Source: Diphasiastrum complanatum
Taxonomy: Eukaryota; Streptophyta; Lycopodiopsida; Lycopodiales; Lycopodiaceae
Assembly: GCA_029204225.1 (NCBI GenBank)
Contig: CM055100.1
Coordinates: 52,083,260-52,141,259, forward strand
Direction of reading: 5' to 3'
DNA: 58,000 bases
The notes beneath the pieces were generated by a model that worked only from the letters and a program-made list of their open reading frames with translations, ran no database searches and was not told where the DNA came from. Below are positions 12,801 through 22,317 of this stretch, piece after piece (the stretch's first letter is position 1; each line of letters begins with the position of its first letter). A program made the translations under genes and the position numbers.

Positions 12801-15136
12801 TTAATCAGAGCTTTCATCTGATACCCATATTGCCCAAAAAAAAATTCCAAAAAAAAAAACGATTCTAAGCGATTCTGGTTTTTTTCCGAATCGCGATTCA
12901 GAATCGCGGTGCATCTATGTTTTGGATTGGACAGCTCATGCTTGGTGACCTAGATGCCAAATATATGCTTGATTCTACATGGAGCTTATAATTGTTCAAT
13001 TGTTTTCAGCATGCTTCACTGTGTTGAGTGGATTCTACATCAAACTATACGCTTTATTATAATTTTTGACATCGCTAAAAAGCTTTTTATGCTTCTCAAG
13101 TGAGGCCAAGAAGAATACGTGATTCCTTTAAAGACATTACATCTAGTAGGAGGGATCATCTTCTCTTTGATGAGAGAGAGGGAGATGGAGAGAGAGTTTT
13201 GATTGTGAGTTAATATGTGTGACTTGGGTTAGAAACCTTGAACACATCTGAAACAAAAAAATGAAAAGCGTTTGTCAAAATGGTCAGTATTGGAGTGGAC
13301 ACACAAATGATTGACACAGCTCAAGTTCAGGGTTCAAAGTTTTTTCCTCCTTGTTTTGAAATTTGGAATTTTGATATGTCATGAATTATCAAAGATATCA
13401 GAGAAACTGTCATGAGATTGCTAATGGACTAGTTTTACTGGATGCTGGAACTAGGCTAAAAAAGCATCCTCCCAAGTACTGCTAGACATGCCGTGTTTAT
13501 CATCTGATCATCATGCTTATGAGTTGATGTGTTTGGTGCCATCATGATTTTTCCACAGATGTTATGATATTGAGCAAAAGTTGGAGGAAAAAGACAGGCA
13601 TCCAATGAGTGGCAAGGAGGCCCATCACTTGATTCCAGTATGAACGAATCTTTTTGAGTCCTGAACTAATTAGAGTTCCAATTCGACTGAAGATCGTGAT
13701 TGCCTATTAGATAGAAGAGTTACTTAATATGTGACAGTTTGTCTGCATTCCATGCAGATAGAAGTGAATGATGTACCTTCAGACACAAAGGACAAAGATG
13801 AGTTTATGGAGAGTGAATTTTTTGACACTCGACAAGCATTCTTAAGCCTCTGCCAAGGCAATCATTTCCAATATGACACACTACGCCGTGCGAAGCACTC
13901 TTCAATGATGGTGTTATATCATCTGCACAATCCAACAGCGCCAGCTTTTGTTACGACCTGTAATATGTGCCATCGTGACATTGAGACGGGACATGGATGG
14001 AGATGTGAAACTTGCCCAGACTATGATGTATGTAATGCTTGCTACCAGAAGGATGAAGTTAAGAAACATCCTCATAAACTTACCCCACACCCGTCAGCAG
14101 CTGAGCGTAATGCCCAAAACAAGGAAGCTCGACAAAAACGAGTTTTTCAGGTGAGTAGGGCTTCTTTTGTTACTAGTTGTTTGGAGTTTATTCTTTGCTT
14201 TCGCTTGTACTGGTGATCAGCACACGTTCTTCGTTTGCTTGTTAAAGTTGACATTTCTGACTTTAAAGGTTTGGAGATAGTAGTTAAACGTTAAACTTTT
14301 TGGTACTAATATTCAGCTTGTGCTCCTATGACAGCTTCGAAAGATGTTAGAATTGCTGGTGCATGCTTCACAATGTTGTGCAATTCAATGCCAGTATCCA
14401 AAATGCCGTAGTGTGAAGGGCCTATTTCGTCATGGTACTATGTGTCGGACACGGGCATCTGGAGGCTGTGGAATGTGCAAAAGGATGTGGCATCTTCTGC
14501 AATTACATGCAAGGGCCTGCAAAGAATCTGAATGCCGAGTACCACGTTGCAAGTAAGCTAGCTTAGTGAGATTGGGTTAAGTACTGCCTTAATCCTTTCT
14601 ATAATTCATGATTCCCAGCCGAGATTCTGATTCACCAATTTTTTTAGGAAGTTTTGATCTGAGCAAGTACAATATGATTCACAAAAACCATTAGATAATC
14701 CAAACTTCAAAATAAATTGACAGATTAGGAAGTTAAATTGATTTGAATCGGCTCAAAAGAGAATGAACCACAAAAATTATGCTCTAGTTGTTTCCCTATG
14801 ATGGAAGGAATCATTTCCCTAATCCCTTTGGTTGATTGTTTTAAACCTAGAGGCTAGCAGACATGAACTGAAGGAATGTAGTTGAAATTATTTATGGATA
14901 ACATGTATTTAGTGAAACTTGGACTTGGCACTTTGAGTTGGTAATTGGTCAAATCAGAAACTGGAAGTAACTCTTTTTGCTGTCAAGAGTAATAGGCACT
15001 TATGCTGTTCTCTCTCATTAGGGATTTGAAGGAACACTTGAGACGACTTCAACAACAAAGTGACTCACGTCGTAGAGCTGCTGTAAATGAGATGATGAGA
15101 CAGAGAGCTGCAGAAGCTGCTGGCATGACCAGCTAA
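895..15136 (+). CDS. HAC1: HAC-type histone acetyltransferase (p300/CBP family), 3' half, nine exons
   Basis: Plant HAC proteins acetylate histones in the nucleus as transcriptional co-activators. Nine exons join in phase with GT-AG borders: 895-1023, 1186-1386, 1533-1675, 1911-2223, 2780-2919, 13559-13637, 13758-14150, 14335-14552, 15022-15136 (stop TAA). The first four encode the end of the KAT11 acetyltransferase domain ([60 protein letters not shown]). 2780-2919 encodes a ZZ-like Cys/His cluster ([21 protein letters not shown]). 13758-14150 encodes a second ZZ finger ([19 protein letters not shown]). 14335-15136 encodes the C-terminal TAZ finger ([46 protein letters not shown]). All exons are open, so the gene may be active. 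N-terminal exons lie left of the window, beyond a copia remnant. The choice of HAC1 among HAC paralogues is by resemblance only. Confidence 0.93.
2143..2540 (+). repeat. 199-bp tandem duplication of a HAC exon end plus splice donor
   Basis: Positions 2143-2341 and 2342-2540 are near-identical copies with an exact 199-bp spacing. The unit contains the last 81 bases of HAC exon 1911-2223, its GTAGTA donor (2224) and the start of the intron. Copy 2 carries the same donor at 2423. It has a C-to-T change turning the arginine codon CGA of the exon into TGA, and no acceptor of its own, so it is probably intronic. Confidence 0.92.
3828..3933. repeat. 53-bp tandem duplication
   Basis: Two 53-bp copies (3828-3880 and 3881-3933) begin GCTTTTGG and differ at only a few bases (GTGCAG against GTACAG, ATATAAA against ATTTAAA). 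It lies in the HAC intron. Confidence 0.9.
3962..4160. repeat. Degenerate array of an AATCGATTTGCTGCC-like motif
   Basis: About ten imperfect copies of a motif close to AAATCGATTTGCTGCC run head to tail, for example AAATCGATTAGCC, AAATCAATTTGCTGCC, AAAACGATTGGCTGCC, AAATTGATTTGCTAC, AAATGATTTGCTGCAC. The look matches the subterminal repeat arrays of the hAT elements elsewhere in the window. No clear ends or target duplication were found. Confidence 0.55.
4505..5235. mobile_element. Non-autonomous hAT element, GATTCGC subfamily
   Basis: The element starts CATAGATACATC and ends GCTGCAACTATG. Just inside both ends are runs of GATTCGC/GCGAATC palindromes (ACGAATCGCGG, GCGATTCGCC; ATTCGCTGTAGCGAATC, GATTCGCGAATTG). 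The flanking 8-mers ATTGTAGG (4497-4504) and ATTGTAGA (5236-5243) agree at seven of eight bases, as expected of an aged hAT target duplication. There is no transposase. It is a relative of 51766-52577. Confidence 0.75.
5907..6353 (+). repeat. Left LTR of the gypsy element
   Basis: 447 bp from TGTTAGGGACCC to GGATTGTAACA. Compared with the right LTR it has 14 bases (5941-5954) where the right copy has a different 73-base segment. Confidence 0.92.
6356..6368 (+). promoter_or_regulatory. Primer binding site (initiator-Met tRNA type)
   Basis: TGGTATCAGAGCC starts two bases after the left LTR. This is the standard plant retrotransposon site complementary to the 3' end of initiator Met tRNA. Confidence 0.9.
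6540..6810 (+). promoter_or_regulatory. Duplicated hairpins in the gypsy leader
   Basis: Two direct repeats about 195 bp apart each centre on a hairpin. The first, CTGTCCAGACTCTGGACAG at 6554-6572, has 9-bp arms and is extended by TGCCAC/GTGGCA. The second, near 6750, is CTGTCC-GAATCA-GGACAG, also followed by GTGGCA. Both are followed by TTCCGCTCAG. The arrangement in an untranslated leader suggests an RNA packaging or dimerisation structure; that is inference. Confidence 0.5.
7279..7510 (+). pseudogene. gag N-terminal remnant
   Basis: A start [13 protein letters not shown] at 7279 is followed by a stop and frame change into [19 protein letters not shown], a helical coiled-coil-like stretch, and then [15 protein letters not shown], which matches the (P)F.GEKKDR entry into the retroviral-type capsid domain. 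The sequence then jumps directly to reverse transcriptase, so capsid, zinc knuckle and protease are deleted. Confidence 0.7.
7511..10208 (+). pseudogene. gypsy pol: RT, RNase H, integrase and chromodomain
   Basis: RT is seen at 7511-8200 ([32 protein letters not shown]; catalytic VYLDD near 7930). RNase H is at 8300-8760 ([31 protein letters not shown]). Integrase is at 8800-10090 with an HHCC-like zinc region ([24 protein letters not shown]), core ([16 protein letters not shown]-stop-DPKF) and C-terminal [13 protein letters not shown] chromodomain read in another frame at 10098-10208 ([17 protein letters not shown]) ends with TAG. The frame shifts near 8130, 8770 and 10090, with in-frame stops near 7877, 8218, 9364 and 9532. 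The chromodomain marks the chromovirus lineage, in which it is thought to direct integration to particular chromatin. Confidence 0.9.
10223..10235 (+). promoter_or_regulatory. Polypurine tract
   Basis: AAGGAAGAGGGAA lies directly against the TGTTAG start of the right LTR, the usual place for plus-strand DNA priming. Confidence 0.8.
10236..10749 (+). repeat. Right LTR of the gypsy element
   Basis: 514 bp, TGTTAGGG to GTAACA. It carries 73 bases at 10270-10342 (starting GTTTGGCTTTTCG) that are missing from the left LTR; otherwise the two LTRs differ by scattered substitutions and small indels. Confidence 0.92.
12311..12919. mobile_element. Truncated hAT relative of 51766-52577
   Basis: From GCAATGGTCAAACC to the terminal GCATCTATG this matches the interior and right end of the element at 51766-52577. 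It shares the GTGCAGTAGAT block, the GGGGGCATAAATATTGGG block and the final GATTCGCGATT/AATCGCGGTGC subterminal repeats. The left end is missing. A G/C-rich palindrome (GGGGCTGCCCCCCC) lies at 12580-12600. Confidence 0.7.
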
Positions 15137-15520
15137 AAACTTTGTCACCAACATTTTGTTTTTGCAATATGAGTCATTGTAGTCTTCTGTTCCACCTACC
15201 ATATCATTCGTTTGATAGAAGCAAGAAGACTGAACTGGAGGGCAAAAAGGCTGTGTGAACTCCGGCTGAAATTTTGGCAGTGGAATCATTCTGCAGTGTA
15301 AATAGAAAGATAATTGTTGACTTGCGACATTTCTTTGAGTAACACACATTTAGGTGGCATCCTTCCTCATGTCTCTGCAGAGTCAGGAGTCAGTTGGTCT
15401 GCCTACTGTGAATGGCAGTTTCGGCACAAGCCAGATGACTGTCTGCAATTTGATCAACATGTCAATTGATGAAACTGTTTGTTGCTGTATAGTTTTCCTT
15501 TGGCCGGAGGCATGCCAGGG

Positions 15521-15564
15521 TTAGACGAATTCATGGAGTTAGTTAGACGAATTCATGGAGTTAC
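15521..15564. repeat. 22-bp direct tandem repeat
   Basis: TTAGACGAATTCATGGAGTT occurs at 15521 and again at 15543 with no spacer beyond the 22-bp period. Confidence 0.85.
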
Positions 15565-15791
15565 ACTAACTAGTGGTACACACCAACTGCTTGAGGTGGT
15601 TAATTCTGGTTGAAAACGGCAGACAGCAGACTGATCACCAACGTGACTTGTGCACAGCCTCTTGAAATTATGAAGTTACTTTGGGCAGTGATCACGGTTT
15701 GGTTCACTCTTGATGTTGGAAATTTATATCTTTGTGGTTACATAAGTTCATGTGTTGATTGCAAGGGAATTTTTTAACTCACGTTCTCTAG

Positions 15792-15987
15792 GTGGTCAAA
15801 GCAGTCTCTACTGAGCTATGGTTATCAACCTTCAACTTGGAAAGCTTGGGTTGTTGTTGGTGCACCATGTTTCCTGGTCATTGCTATAGTACCGTTGGCC
15901 TTTCTTGAAGCATACAAGTTGGAACTTGAGATGGCTGGGGTTGTATACTTGGACAAAAAAGTTCTCAATGTAGGCATCCCTTCTGAG
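15792..15987 (+). CDS. Candidate orphan exon with one membrane segment
   Basis: A stop-free 65-codon frame lies between an acceptor-like CTCTAG and a donor-like GTATTC. It reads WSKQSLLSYGYQPSTWKAW, then a hydrophobic stretch VVVGAPCFLVIAIVPLAFL suited to one transmembrane helix, then EAYKLELEMAGVVYLDKKVL. The composition looks protein-like rather than random. I do not recognise the family and found no matching neighbouring exons, so it may be a gene fragment left by rearrangement or chance. Confidence 0.35.
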
Positions 15988-17721
15988 GTATTCTTTTGCC
16001 AATCACATTTTAACCTGCCATCTGCTACCGGGCCATCTCTGTAGAGGGCATGTCCCAAATATGCTGCTCCATACAATTAGTCAGCAACAGTTATGCGAGC
16101 GTATGCTGTTCCCTTGGTGTGCATTTTTCAGCGGTTTCATTGGTGTTTTGCACCTTCATGCAAGTTGCTTATATATCTCTGTAAGCTTAGTGTCATAGGC
16201 CATTGCTTTGGCAGTCAAAACATTGAGCTCATGTTTCTGCCACTCCATTAATGAGGCTAGGCTTTGTACAGTAAGTTTCTCTTCATGGTTTGCATGCATT
16301 TGCTAACAGTTTTGCAGAGTAAGAAATTCTTATCATTTTTTCATTGGACCTTCAATGTAGCTTTCAGAATTCACAATTGGTAAATTGGTTTCTTTCTTTT
16401 CTTTTCTGTTACAGCTGTTGCTTTTGTTCAAGAAACTTTAATGAGAAAGTATGGTTGTGCAAATTTCATGTAGTATGTGGTAGCATGCTTACTCAAAATG
16501 TGCTATATATAATAAGGATTCATGGCGAGCTTGGTCCATTATCTGATCGACAACCCAAGGGTGTTGGCTCATTTGTCTGTTTATCACAGTCATATGTAGA
16601 TTTGTGAATGACTGATCGTTCTTTCATCTTGATTGTTGAATTTTATAATATGTGCTTTTGGATTCTGATTATACTCTTTCACTAAAGGCTTCAATGCATG
16701 AACGAAGATGTGGGTTATAACATATCTGTAGCTGGATGGCAAGGTTGAATAGTCATTTGCCACTTGTAGTGTTGCACCCTATGCCACACCAAATTCATAA
16801 ATTTTAGAGCTTGTTTTTTTGAATATATATTCTAATCTCTCATCACTGAACTCTATTCTAGAAACTCGATAGCGATTGGCTTTGCAAGATTCTTATTTGA
16901 TGCTGTCCTATAAGTACATGGCTTGGAGTTTGCTATCTGGATTCGAGATCACTTCCCCTGAAAGTATTTTAGGCATAAGAAGTCAAGAGTCCATTGAAGT
17001 TCATTTTTGTACCGAAAGCAATTATGATCAAGGCTTGGTAAAGAAACTTAACATTCACTAGTTTCTTAAGTTTCAAGCAACCATGAGGCTCTCTGGTATC
17101 CTCTGGTCTGTGATACATGGACTAGATTTTGCAATTCATTAAAGCTCTTGTAGCTTGCCAAATATTGATATGGAATCTGCACCGAATAACTTCAAACCGA
17201 AATCTCCAGGCTTCACCTCTTCTTCTAACCTTGTAGCATATTCTTCACGTGTTGCTTAGATGTCATTGAGTGGCACCAAAGTTTGACTTTATTGTATACA
17301 TATGGCCAAGGCTTCTTTCAGCCTTAAATAGGTACAGGTATAATAATGATATGACTGCAGCCTTCAATGCGCTGAAGTTGTCATCATGACATTTACCTTT
17401 TTACGCCCTTGCAATGAATCTCAAATCTCACTTAATATTTTGCTAGTCTTTAAGTCACATCAAAACTATGGCAATTTTGTCTTAGATTTATTCATTGCTG
17501 ATTGTTGTAGCTTAATTTTGCAGCTTAACACTTATTTGCTTCTTATGCATCTTGTGTACACATTTACAACCCGTATTTGCTATTTGTATGGGTTTCTTTG
17601 AGGTTTTGCAAATACTTTATATGGATATGACAAGATCTTTTTGTTTTAAAGATTGAACATTTTAGATCGTAAGTTTCTATATGCACTTCCAGCATGCGTT
17701 GTTTGACGAGGTTTTTTTTTC

Positions 17722-18367
17722 TGTGAAAATTTGTAAAAGTTATCTATGTTGAGTTAGGGGATATGTTATCTATGTTGACTTTTTTATGTCAATCCACATG
17801 TTAGTAGGTGATTAGGCCAATTTTGGCATTAGAGGTAACTTGAGCAAGTACACATGCTAGATGATGATTAGGCCAAATCCAAGAATAAGTTAGGCACTTG
17901 ACACATGGCATGATGGTAGAGGGCTAGTGACACCTTCCTATGTGTTGTATTGAGATCATGTGACAATCACAAGTAAGAGATCCATGAAATTCAGTCATGT
18001 TTCACTCCTCTCTACCTCGAGTTGCTGCTTATATGAGTGATAGATCAATTCTATGTAAGTTTTATGGAGATTATGAGAGTTTCTACATTTTGAGTCTTTT
18101 TGGCTTTCGCTCTCTACCCGAGGATGTGTACCTGATTTCTCTCTCTACCTGAGAGCAAGACTTTTTTATATTTATTTTTTTCATTACAAGTCTCCCACAC
18201 TTGTGAATGTACTTTGGTGAATGATATATGCATGTTTCATTATGCTCGTCTTAGATTTGTGAGATAGATCTTGGAATTCAATCTATAGTTTGATTTTTTG
18301 TGCAATCGCTCACATCTTAGGAGATTAATCACACTTTTGGGGTGTTTTGCAGGTGTGAAATTTAACA
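17722..18367 (+). repeat. Left LTR of the copia element
   Basis: The right part (18123-18367) is closely repeated at 21288-21531, which proves an LTR. The left boundary rests on TG after the candidate TTTTC target duplication. Confidence 0.7.
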
Positions 18368-18380
18368 TGGTATCATAGCC
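18368..18380 (+). promoter_or_regulatory. Primer binding site of the copia element
   Basis: TGGTATCATAGCC follows the LTR end directly. It differs from the canonical initiator-Met site TGGTATCAGAGCC by one base. Confidence 0.85.
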
Positions 18381-19105
18381 TACCTAAGATATCCATGCAT
18401 ACATCAAGAGTAATGAAAATTTTGCCTTGAAATCAACATCTAGAGAGTGTAGTTGCATCTCTATGGCTATCAAGGGAATTTTTGGGTCAAAATGGATAAA
18501 AAACATATTGGATGCACACAACGGACTGTACTGCTGAGGCACGTTTGAGATCACCAAAATTTGAATGGTTGGTGTTTCTCCAAGATATATCCAAATGGAG
18601 TGTTTGATAGCTTGTTGGAAAGCTAGTGAAGTGTAGTTTCTAGTGCAATTGATTCCATGTCAATTGGATCTTGAGTAAGTTATAGGCTTTCAAAGTGAGG
18701 TGGGTAGGTCATCCAACCTGGTTGGACATATCAATTTAGGCTCACACCTAAGTTGTTTCATCCAAAAACTCAAGAAATAGTTTGCCAATATTGTCTAGGT
18801 GAGATTAGGCATCATTTTGAGGTCATAGCCACATAGTTTCATGCAAATCGTTTGTATTTCAGTCTTTTGTGGATGTTTTGAGTGCTTTACATGTGCTTGA
18901 GTCAAGTTGACCTAAATTTTGTCCTTGCTTCATTTTTGGTTGAGAGTTTGATCTAGTTTGAGAGATATTGGTAGAGCTAGTGAGATTGATCTCACACCTA
19001 GTTGCAAGATCTCAAATTGGAGTTGGTAAGACACAATCATTGAATCCTTTATTGCGAGAAAAGCAACACTTTTTGATTTATTGCAAGACAATTTCGCAAG
19101 GGAAG

Positions 19106-19675
19106 ATGGCTTCCATAGATTCTATTTTGTTGGAGTATCGTGAGAGATTGAACACCTCCAATTATGCCATTTGGAAGGTGAGGATGGAGTCCATTTTGGT
19201 ACTCCAAGATGTGATGGAGATTGTGCTAGGACTTGAGAAGGAGCCTCAAGTGCTCCAAGAGGTCCAAAAGTACAAGAAGAGGGCAAGGATGGCCCTACAT
19301 ATCATCAAAATGAATGTTTCCAATGAAGTGGTGAGAGAGATTGGCTCATGCACCTCGGCCAAGGAGGCTTGGGACACATTGAAATCCATTTATGAGGCAA
19401 GGAACACATCTAGGTTGCTCACACTAAGAAATCAAATCTTTCAAAGCTTCCAAAAGAGTGATGAGAGTGCCTCAAATTATGTTTTGAGAGTGAAAGATCT
19501 TTATAGAGGGCTTGCTTGCATAGGAGACCACCTCAATCCAAGAGAGCTAGTGCAAGTGATCCTAAATGGGTTGAAGGATGAATTTGACAACCTTGTTCAA
19601 TCTTATGCAATCAAGGAGGAGCTTCCAAGCTTGGAGGCACTACAAGGAGTTATCATTTTCGAGGAGGGGGCTTGA
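19106..19675 (+). pseudogene. copia gag (UBN2/Retrotran_gag type), 5' part
   Basis: The start MASIDSILLEYRERLNTSNY follows a 740-bp leader; an upstream in-frame ATG at 18968 lies in the leader and is less likely. The family signature is present: YAIWKVRMESIL, SAKEAWDTLKSIYE, LLTLRNQIFQSF, VQVILNGLKDEFD. Gag forms the virus-like particle around the RNA. The frame is cut at FEEGA by the insertion at 19671; gag resumes at 20379. Confidence 0.85.
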
Positions 19676-20378
19676 CAGTTTGCGAGTAACCAATTTACGA
19701 GTTTTGCAAGTTTTTTTTGTAAAATATATGTTGTATGCTTAAAATTTCGCAAAATGTGGCACGTACCAAACAATATAAATGGTCGGCGATTAGAGCTACA
19801 TGGCCAAAAAAAAAAAATTTATTTTATTTTGCCATAAAAAAAATTTATTTATTTTAATGGCAATTTTTTTTTTTTGGCCATGTAGCTATGATCGCCGGGA
19901 TGGCCAATTTTTTTTTTTTTTTTTTGCCATGCAGCTCTAATCGTTGTTGATAGACTGTTATAAGATATGTGAAATGTTATTGATGCTCGTTCAAATCTTC
20001 GATGTCACTCTATGGAATTTGTGAGCAAGGGGGGCGATGATCTTGATTTTTTTGGCTGAACCCTTCGCTTTATGAACGTTCCAAGTTCCCCCTTTAGCTC
20101 TCCCATCTAATAAAAGTATGTCTGACCTACAAAGAGGTACTACTTCATGTTCTTGGATTGCAGTCGACTGGACTGGCTTGGAATTAGCCTGGTTGTCAAT
20201 TGTACTCTAAACCCATTATGAAAGCCTAAAACCAATTTTCTTTTTTTCAAACTTTTGTATTGGTTGCCATTTATATTGCTTGGTACGTGCCATGATAATT
20301 CTAGTTTGCGACATTTTAAGCATACAAATTATATTTTACAAGAAAACTCGCAAAACTTGCAAAATGCCCGGACTCAAG
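19671..20378. mobile_element. Inverted-repeat DNA element nested in copia gag
   Basis: About 100-bp imperfect inverted arms are seen: left 19679-19782 (TTGCGAG..TTTTGCAAG..TATGCTTAAAATTTCGC..GGCACGTACCAA) and right 20258-20365 in reverse complement. The ends are CTTGACAG and ACTCAAG. GAGGAG occurs on both sides (19661-19666, 20379-20384) as a possible target duplication, with four extra G on the left. The core holds further foldbacks flanked by poly-A/T, e.g. AGCTACATGGCC near 19795 and GGCCATGTAGCT near 19880. There is no ORF. The family is unknown; the size and structure suggest a MITE. Confidence 0.7.
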
Positions 20379-21290
20379 GAGGAGTGTAGGCAAGAGAACA
20401 AGCTATTGAGGATCAATCAACTTTCTTTGAAAAGTGGTGGAGAGGAGAAGGCTCTCTTTTCAAGAGGAAGGGACAAAGAGCAACATCAACATCCACATTT
20501 CAAGAAGGACAAGACAAAAGAGGAAAGTGATGAGGATTTATCACAAACTTCAACAAGTTGCAAATCCAACAAGAAGTGCTTTTTTTTTTTTTTGTGTTAA
20601 GAAGGGGCATTTTGCTTCTAATTGTTTCAAGAAGAAAGACTCTCCTCAAACAAGCTAATCTTACTAAAGAGAGTGAAGGTGAGATAGAAGGGAGTTATGA
20701 AGAAGGATCTTTCATGATGCCAATGTACTCTTCTTCTAGTTTTGAAGATGAAAGTGCATGGTGGATAGATAGTGGATCTAGTTCTCACATGACTAGTTCA
20801 AAAAAATATTTCACTCATCTTGCACCTTACAATGGATCTAAAAAGTTTATTTTCATTGCTATTGGTGGTAAATGCAAGATAGAAGGAATTGGTGGTATAC
20901 CAATTGGTGTTGAATCCACTATGACTCGTATTGATGTACTTTAGTGTTGGCAAAATGCTAGATGTTGGTTTCCAAGTTGACTTTGGAAAAGATGCTTGCT
21001 TGGTTAAGAGGGATGGTAAAGTGGTAGCAAGAGGGAGTAGATGTGGGAATCTTTTCAAGTTGGAATCTAATCCTTGTGGAAGTGTGGTCAAGAGGAGCTT
21101 GGATCATCTCAAGGAGGAGAAGGCAATTGGAGTAGCTCAATCTATGTTCCATGATGGTAATGCTCATGAAGATGGTGCTTTGACAAAAGCACTTGGAGAG
21201 TTATTCCAAGGTGTTCTACTTCTCATCAATTTTTTCACCTTGTTCATGTGGATGATCTTGTTTCATCAAGTAGAAGCAAAGATGATGTTG
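20379..21290 (+). pseudogene. copia gag 3' part, zinc knuckle, protease and pre-integrase remnant
   Basis: The interrupted gag resumes with EECRQENKLLRINQ, then a CCHC knuckle near 20600 (CVKKGHFASNCFKK, with a poly-T expansion to about 15 T just before it), then the aspartic protease WWIDSGSSSHMTSS at 20760. A frame change leads to VGFQVDFGKDACLVKRDGK (pre-integrase type). Near 21240 the frame reads HVDDLVSSSRSKDD and runs straight into the truncated right LTR. Confidence 0.75.
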
Positions 21291-21531
21291 GATGTGTACT
21301 TGATTTCTCTATCTACTTAAGAGCAAGGCTTTTTTATACTTATTTTTTTCATTACAAGTCTCCCACACGTGTGAATGTACTTTTGTGAATGATATATGCA
21401 TATTTCATTGTGCTCTTGCCTTAGATTTGTGAGATAGATCTTGGAATTCAATCTATAGCTTGATCTTTGTGCAATCACCCACATCTTAGGAGATCCACTT
21501 TTGGGGTGTCCCAGACGTGTGAGATTTAACA
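21288..21531 (+). repeat. Truncated right LTR of the copia element
   Basis: It matches 18123-18367 with scattered differences and ends GAGATTTAACA. About 400 bp of the expected 5' part is missing, joined directly to internal sequence. Confidence 0.85.
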
Positions 21532-22089
21532 TTTTCAAGCCTCCCCTTAGCACTTAGAACTTTGTAAGAGATTCATATAACTAATCAACTTCAAGATGTA
21601 ATCCATCTTTTCCTATACTATATATGTCTACGCATGTGTTAACTCTACTACATAAGTAAAGCGACAATTTAGGGTTGGTCAGTTTTATTCTCAAGCCTCA
21701 CATTCCTCTTAACAAATAAAACTAAGATATTTGAATGGATGATTGATTTTAAGGTAATTTTGATATTTTTGAGCTTTGTAGCTATTGCGACGAAGCTATT
21801 GTGATGCTTTGTTAAAGTTGACGTGTCACTCCTAGATAAGTTTGAGCATTAGAATGAGTTGTATTTTTTATTTTTTAATTCTTTTGAAATGCAATATTTC
21901 TTAATTTTTTTTTGAAATGATTTGAATATCTTGCATAAGGCAAAGCTTATTGTGATATATCAAGTACCTTGTCTAGATTATATTATCTATCAACAACATT
22001 GAAGTCACAATTTACACATACAAACAAGCTATCTTGGGTGAAAGTGGCATGCCAAGTCCGTCTCATTGTAAAAGTTGTTGAGTAGATTA
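21532..22089. other. AT-rich stretch with nothing recognised
   Basis: No ORF, repeat or conserved motif stands out between the copia element and the next copia remnant. Confidence 0.5.
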
Positions 22090-22317
22090 TATATGTCTTC
22101 TAATTTAGTAATGGTTTTGCTTTGGAAAAAAAAGATTTACTATGGCATAACAAGATGAGTCAAGTCAATTTTACTTGGCTCACAAATATGTCAGCTAAAT
22201 AGATTGTTCGAGATCTTAACTTCAAGAATATTCTAGATCGTAAAATTTGTCGAAGCTGTATTCTAGCCAAGCATGCTAGAACTCCTTTCAAGTTTGATTC
22301 ATGACACATATTCAAAG

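Larger units (their letters stand above)
2920..13558 (+). other. 10.6-kb HAC intron loaded with transposons
   Basis: Donor GTGATC follows the codon split AG|A of the ZZ exon and the acceptor CCACAG precedes 13559. The join reads [11 protein letters not shown] without a break. Inside are short tandem repeats (3828-3933, 3962-4160), a hAT element (4505-5235), a complete gypsy element (5907-10749) and a truncated hAT relative (12311-12919). I see nothing coding in 2920-3800, 5236-5900, 10755-12310 or 12920-13550; 10755-12310 has the patchy look of old transposon DNA. Confidence 0.88.
15137..17721. other. HAC downstream region with no recognised gene
   Basis: The HAC 3' UTR must start here but no convincing polyadenylation signal was picked out. 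The rest is AT-rich single-copy-looking DNA with one candidate orphan exon (15792-15987) and a 22-bp tandem repeat (15521-15564). Confidence 0.5.
17722..21531 (+). mobile_element. Defective Ty1/copia retrotransposon with a nested element
   Basis: The element starts TGTGAAAATTTG, ends TTTAACA, and is flanked by TTTTC on both sides (17717-17721 and 21532-21536); the left copy lies in a T-run, so this match is weak. Left LTR 17722-18367, PBS at 18368, then gag, a 0.7-kb inserted inverted-repeat element, the zinc knuckle and protease. A large deletion then joins the pre-integrase region to a few codons before the right LTR, which is itself truncated. Integrase, RT and RNase H are gone. Confidence 0.8.
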
